From Ureibacillus massiliensis 4400831 = CIP 108448 = CCUG 49529 (GTDB taxonomy: Bacteria; Bacillota; Bacilli; Bacillales_A; Planococcaceae): a stretch of 64,000 nucleotides of DNA. The stretch is from contig NZ_JPVQ01000012.1 in assembly GCF_000772965.1 (NCBI RefSeq), positions 1-64,000 on the forward strand, in the 5' to 3' direction. Shown here piece by piece: positions 60,862-64,000 of this stretch. The notes beneath the pieces were generated by a model. It searched no databases. It worked only from the letters and a program-made list of their open reading frames with translations, and was not told where the DNA came from. The translations under genes and the position numbers were made by a program. Within the stretch, counting starts at the first letter, position 1, and each line of letters starts with the position of its first letter.

Positions 60862-62019
60862 ATGAGCGAAAATCAGAAACAGTTTGTCATCTCGAAGGAA
60901 AATTGGTCCCTCCATCGTAAAGGGCACCAGGATCAACAGCGTCACATGGAAAAGGTAAGAGAGGCGATTAAAAACAATCTGCCAGACATTGTTAGTGAAG
61001 AGAGTATTATCATGTCGAACGGCCGAGAAGTCATCAAGATTCCAATTCGTTCATTGGATGAATACAAAATCAGATATAACTACGATAAATCCAAGCATGT
61101 AGGTCAAGGAAAAGGTGACAGCAAGGTTGGGGATGTTGTTGCTAGGGAGCGAGGTCAAAGTGAAAAGGGTCCAGGTAAGGGGAATAAAGCCGGGGACTCT
61201 GCTGGTGAAGATTACTATGAAGCTGAGGTTAGCTTAGAAGAAGTACAAAGCATTTTATTTAATGAGCTTGAGCTTCCAAATTTACAGGAAAAAGAAAAAG
61301 AAAATATTACTATTGAGAAAATTGAATTTAATGATATTCGTAAAAAAGGACTTATTGGCAATATTGACAAAAAGCGTACGATCCTTTCGGCGATAAAAAG
61401 AAATGCCATGAATGGAGAGGCGAAAATTACTCCAATCCATAATGATGACCTTCGATTTAAAACATGGGATGAAGTGATACGACCTGAATCTAAGGCTGTT
61501 GTGTTAGCGATGATGGATACAAGTGGCTCAATGGGGACATTTGAAAAGTACTGTGCTAGAAGCTTCTTCTTTTGGATGACAAGATTCCTAAGGACTAAAT
61601 ATGAGTATGTTGATATTGAATTCATTGCCCATCATACAGAAGCGAAAGTCGTAACAGAAGAAGAATTTTTTACAAAAGGTGAAAGTGGCGGTACTGCCTG
61701 CTCCTCAGCATATGCAAAAGCCCTAGAATTGGTTCAAGGAAAGTACAATCCGTCTCGCTACAACATCTATCCTGTTCACTTCTCAGATGGTGATAATTTC
61801 TCAACAGATAACGAAAAATGTTTGAAATTAGTTAAAGAATTAATGAAGGTTTCAAGTATGTTCGGTTACGGTGAAGTAAATGCTCATAATCGTTACTCAA
61901 CATTAATGAGTGTTTATAGAAAAATAGATGATCCTAAATTTAGATACTATATATTGAAGGAAAAAAATGATGTGTATGAGGCGTTAAAAAGATTTTTCCA
62001 AAATAAAGTGGAAGCTTAA
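60862..62019 (+). CDS. yhbH: Sporulation protein YhbH (UPF0229)
   Basis: Made in the mother cell with PrkA and SpoVR, its exact job is unknown. [20 protein letters not shown] at the start, a Gly/Lys-rich loop [18 protein letters not shown], and a VWA-like part with [16 protein letters not shown] and [10 protein letters not shown] are typical. ATG 60862 has GGTGAGG just upstream; the in-frame ATG 60847 is upstream of that site. spoVR follows with a 46-bp gap. Confidence 0.93.
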   Translation: MSENQKQFVISKENWSLHRKGHQDQQRHMEKVREAIKNNLPDIVSEESIIMSNGREVIKIPIRSLDEYKIRYNYDKSKHVGQGKGDSKVGDVVARERGQSEKGPGKGNKAGDSAGEDYYEAEVSLEEVQSILFNELELPNLQEKEKENITIEKIEFNDIRKKGLIGNIDKKRTILSAIKRNAMNGEAKITPIHNDDLRFKTWDEVIRPESKAVVLAMMDTSGSMGTFEKYCARSFFFWMTRFLRTKYEYVDIEFIAHHTEAKVVTEEEFFTKGESGGTACSSAYAKALELVQGKYNPSRYNIYPVHFSDGDNFSTDNEKCLKLVKELMKVSSMFGYGEVNAHNRYSTLMSVYRKIDDPKFRYYILKEKNDVYEALKRFFQNKVEA

Positions 62020-62065
62020 GTAGGTGGAAAATTCCCTATAAACTAAAGTTGGAGGGATTCATTAC

Positions 62066-63466
62066 ATGGAAAAAGAGCTTCATAAGTCCATTGATCAAAT
62101 TACAGAAATTGCTACTGGTTTTGGATTAGATTTCTTTCCAATGCGCTATGAAATATGCCCAGCAGAAGTAATTTATACGATTGGAGCTTACGGAATGCCA
62201 ACGAGATTTACTCATTGGAGTTTCGGAAAACAATTTCATAAAATGAAGCTGCAATATGATTTTGGTCTTAGTCAAATTTATGAGTTGGTTATTAATTCAA
62301 ATCCGTGCTATGCATTTTTATTAGATACAAATACATTAACTCAAAATAAGTTAATCATTGCTCATGTGCTAGCTCATTGTGACTTCTTCAAAAATAATGT
62401 TCGTTTTTCTAATACTAGAAGAGACATGGTGGAGAGCATGACTTCAACGGCAGAACGAATCGCCCATTATGAAACCTTGTATGGTAAAGATGAAGTTGAG
62501 CAATTTTTAGATGCGGTGCTTGCAATTCAAGAGCATATCGATCCATCGTTATTAAGACCAAAGCTTATGTATAATGATTACGATGTAGATGAAGATATCA
62601 TTATGAAACCAAAGTCACCTTATGATGATTTATGGAGTTTAGATAATAATGAAAAAGATGATAGACCCGTATTACCGAGAAAGAAAAAATTCCCTCCGAA
62701 ACCTGAAAAGGATTTATTGTTATTTATTGAAGAGTACAGCAGGGAGCTTGAGGAGTGGCAACGAGATATATTAACAATGATGCGAGAGGAAATGTTATAC
62801 TTCTGGCCTCAGCTTGAAACAAAAATTATGAATGAAGGCTGGGCATCCTATTGGCACCAACGAATAATGCGTGAATTAGATTTAACAACAGAAGAAACGA
62901 TTGAATATGCAAAGCTAAATGCAGGTGTCGTACAGCCATCAAAAACAACGATTAATCCATATTACCTTGGCTTGAAGATATTTGAAGATATCGAAAAGCG
63001 TTATGACCATCCAACAGAAGAAATGCTTAAACTCGGTGTTAAACCTGGTTCAGGGCGTGAGAAAATATTTGAGGTTAGAGAGATTGAATCGGACATTTCC
63101 TTTATTAGAAACTATTTAACAAAGGAATTAGTAGAACAAGAAGATTTATATTTATTTGAAAAGAAAGGGCTCGAATATCGTATAAGTGATAAGGATTACC
63201 AAAATGTACGTGATCAGCTAGTTTCGATGAGAGTAAATGGAGGTTTTCCATATATCGTTGTAGAAAATGGAGATTACTTGAGGAACGGAGAATTGTATTT
63301 GAAGCATGGCTACGAGGGAATGGAGTTAGAATCAGATTATTTAGAGCATGTTCTACAATATATTTATAAATTATGGGGTCGACCAGTGCATATGGAAACA
63401 TATGTTGAAGAAAAACCAATCTTATATTCTTATGATGGTAAAAAGAATTATCGTAGGTTTATGTAA
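62066..63466 (+). CDS. spoVR: Stage V sporulation protein R
   Basis: SpoVR is needed for proper spore cortex formation in B. subtilis. The 466 residues include [50 protein letters not shown] and [16 protein letters not shown], all strongly conserved. GGAGGG precedes ATG 62066. It probably forms an operon with yhbH and has a terminator behind it. Confidence 0.96.
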   Translation: MEKELHKSIDQITEIATGFGLDFFPMRYEICPAEVIYTIGAYGMPTRFTHWSFGKQFHKMKLQYDFGLSQIYELVINSNPCYAFLLDTNTLTQNKLIIAHVLAHCDFFKNNVRFSNTRRDMVESMTSTAERIAHYETLYGKDEVEQFLDAVLAIQEHIDPSLLRPKLMYNDYDVDEDIIMKPKSPYDDLWSLDNNEKDDRPVLPRKKKFPPKPEKDLLLFIEEYSRELEEWQRDILTMMREEMLYFWPQLETKIMNEGWASYWHQRIMRELDLTTEETIEYAKLNAGVVQPSKTTINPYYLGLKIFEDIEKRYDHPTEEMLKLGVKPGSGREKIFEVREIESDISFIRNYLTKELVEQEDLYLFEKKGLEYRISDKDYQNVRDQLVSMRVNGGFPYIVVENGDYLRNGELYLKHGYEGMELESDYLEHVLQYIYKLWGRPVHMETYVEEKPILYSYDGKKNYRRFM

Positions 63467-63487
63467 GTACTTTAAAACAACAAAAGC

Positions 63488-63520
63488 AGCCCGTGAGGCA
63501 ATACTCACGGGCTCTTTTTA
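63488..63520 (+). terminator. Terminator of the yhbH-spoVR operon
   Basis: AGCCCGTGAG / CTCACGGGCT perfect 10-bp stem and CTTTTTAG tail. Confidence 0.88.
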
Positions 63521-63569
63521 GTTAGTTTATATTATATTGCGCGCATTAGGAAATAGAAAAGATAAACTT

Positions 63570-63773
63570 TTAAAGGATTGGATAGTTCAACTGACATTGT
63601 GGATTCGTATAGTATGGGGGTCTTGTGCTTATTTTTGGTAATTGGAAAGGCTTTTGATCATTTGCATATCTTACGTTTACTTTTTCATTAGAGTAGGGAA
63701 TCAACAAAATATTTACACCAGGACATGGCTGATAAATTTGAATATTAACTCCTCCTAAAACAGATTTAACCAT
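63570..63773 (-). CDS. Short protein of unknown function, possible spore-associated
   Basis: 67 codons: MVKSVLGGVNIQIYQPCPGV, then INILLIPYS-like and Pro/Tyr-rich RPPYYTNPQCQ. The Pro, Tyr and Gln content recalls small coat proteins, but there is no match I can name. The ATG has a weak ribosome site; an AGGAGGA occurs inside the frame. Confidence 0.35.
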   Translation of the reverse strand: MVKSVLGGVNIQIYQPCPGVNILLIPYSNEKVNVRYANDQKPFQLPKISTRPPYYTNPQCQLNYPIL

Positions 63774-63867
63774 ATTCTATTCATACATCTTCTTTAACGT
63801 AACAAGTGATTCACCATAAACGCCTAATACACATAAGATGGTTTAGAAATGTTACTAGGAGGATTCC

Positions 63868-64000
63868 ATGGATATTCAGCATGAGAAAGGAATGGAGGAG
63901 TCAAAATATCCTCTATATCCGAATTACGGAAAAATCACTCGATTTGAAGAGGTTCCAGTTACAGTTCCCGAACAAAGGCAATATCGTCAACCGGGATTAG
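63868..64000 (+). CDS. N-terminal part of a short-chain dehydrogenase (YdaD/YhdF-like), cut by the window end
   Basis: Only 44 codons are visible: MDIQHEKGMEESKYPLYPNY, then VPEQRQYRQPGL. A Q-x-R-QPG segment before the Rossmann fold is typical of the general-stress SDR group (B. subtilis YdaD, YhdF, YhxC). AGGAGG lies 5 bp upstream of ATG 63868. The catalytic region is beyond the window, so the call is tentative. Confidence 0.55.
   Translation, partial: MDIQHEKGMEESKYPLYPNYGKITRFEEVPVTVPEQRQYRQPGL

Noticed and set aside
61215-61625. 136-codon minus-strand frame inside yhbh
   Set aside because: Antisense to the conserved VWA-like part; Ser-rich shadow.
63806-64000. Plus-strand frame from ATG 63806 to the window end
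   Set aside because: The frame starting at 63868 has a perfect AGGAGG and an SDR-like N-terminus, so the longer frame is a shadow.
1-64000. Insertion sequence, prophage or plasmid genes
   Set aside because: No transposase, integrase, phage structural or replication gene could be seen on either strand.

Overview
The window is low-GC, AT-rich Gram-positive DNA from an endospore former of the Bacillales. The evidence is an alpha/beta-type small acid-soluble spore protein, a Tlp spore protein, a cotJABC coat operon, the prkA / yhbH / spoVR sporulation trio, strong AGGAGG ribosome sites and frequent TTG starts. The gene mix fits the Lysinibacillus / Solibacillus / Ureibacillus group best; that placement is inference. 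No prophage, insertion sequence, CRISPR array, rRNA or intact tRNA was seen.

Layout. 1-400: decayed tails of a Fpg/Nei DNA glycosylase and of a dihydrouridine synthase. 0.5-9.4 kb: Fur-controlled siderophore-binding lipoprotein, dus, NlpC/P60 endopeptidase, PdaC-like deacetylase, a frameshifted methyltransferase, then a queuosine block (queF, queC, YhhQ-type transporter) with two preQ1-like leaders. 9.4-18.4 kb: DHA2 exporter fragment, LtaS-type synthase, lytic transglycosylase, pyridoxal/pyridoxamine kinase, orphan HicB with a palindromic operator, formate/nitrite channel, tlp, Na+/alanine symporter. 18.5-23.9 kb: M29 aminopeptidase, then a catabolic island of LuxR regulator, esterase, Baeyer-Villiger monooxygenase and VOC protein with a CcpA cre site. 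23.9-36.3 kb: SstT, HpaI-type aldolase, dapA under a lysine riboswitch, MFS transporter, YkuK, a pair of long direct repeats around a decayed hydrolase, tartrate/malate-type dehydrogenase, D-hydroxyacid dehydrogenase, aminotransferase, SASP. 36.3-50.9 kb: two ketopantoate-reductase paralogues, an Mrr-like membrane protein with a changed active site, CYP152 P450 peroxygenase, NrnB, flavin monooxygenase, GT2 glycosyltransferase, DUF4097 protein, a 789-residue two-domain isoprenoid-synthase protein, DMT exporter, DUF421 protein. 51-54.3 kb: cotJ and prkA. 54.4-60.5 kb: organosulfur uptake and oxidation operon like B. subtilis ytm/ytn but with no ABC ATPase, beside a LysR gene reduced to its DNA-binding domain. 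60.8-64 kb: yhbH, spoVR and the start of an SDR gene.

Working together: queF/queC/transporter make or salvage queuosine precursors under preQ1 control; BVMO plus esterase would turn a ketone into an ester and then acid plus alcohol; the ytm/ytn-like block would import and oxidise sulfur compounds with flavin supplied by its own FMN reductase; and the sporulation genes carry recognisable sigma-E and sigma-G promoters. The best candidate for undescribed biology is the 46863-49232 protein, whose N-terminal half has two DDxxD motifs of its own ahead of a complete prenyl diphosphate synthase.
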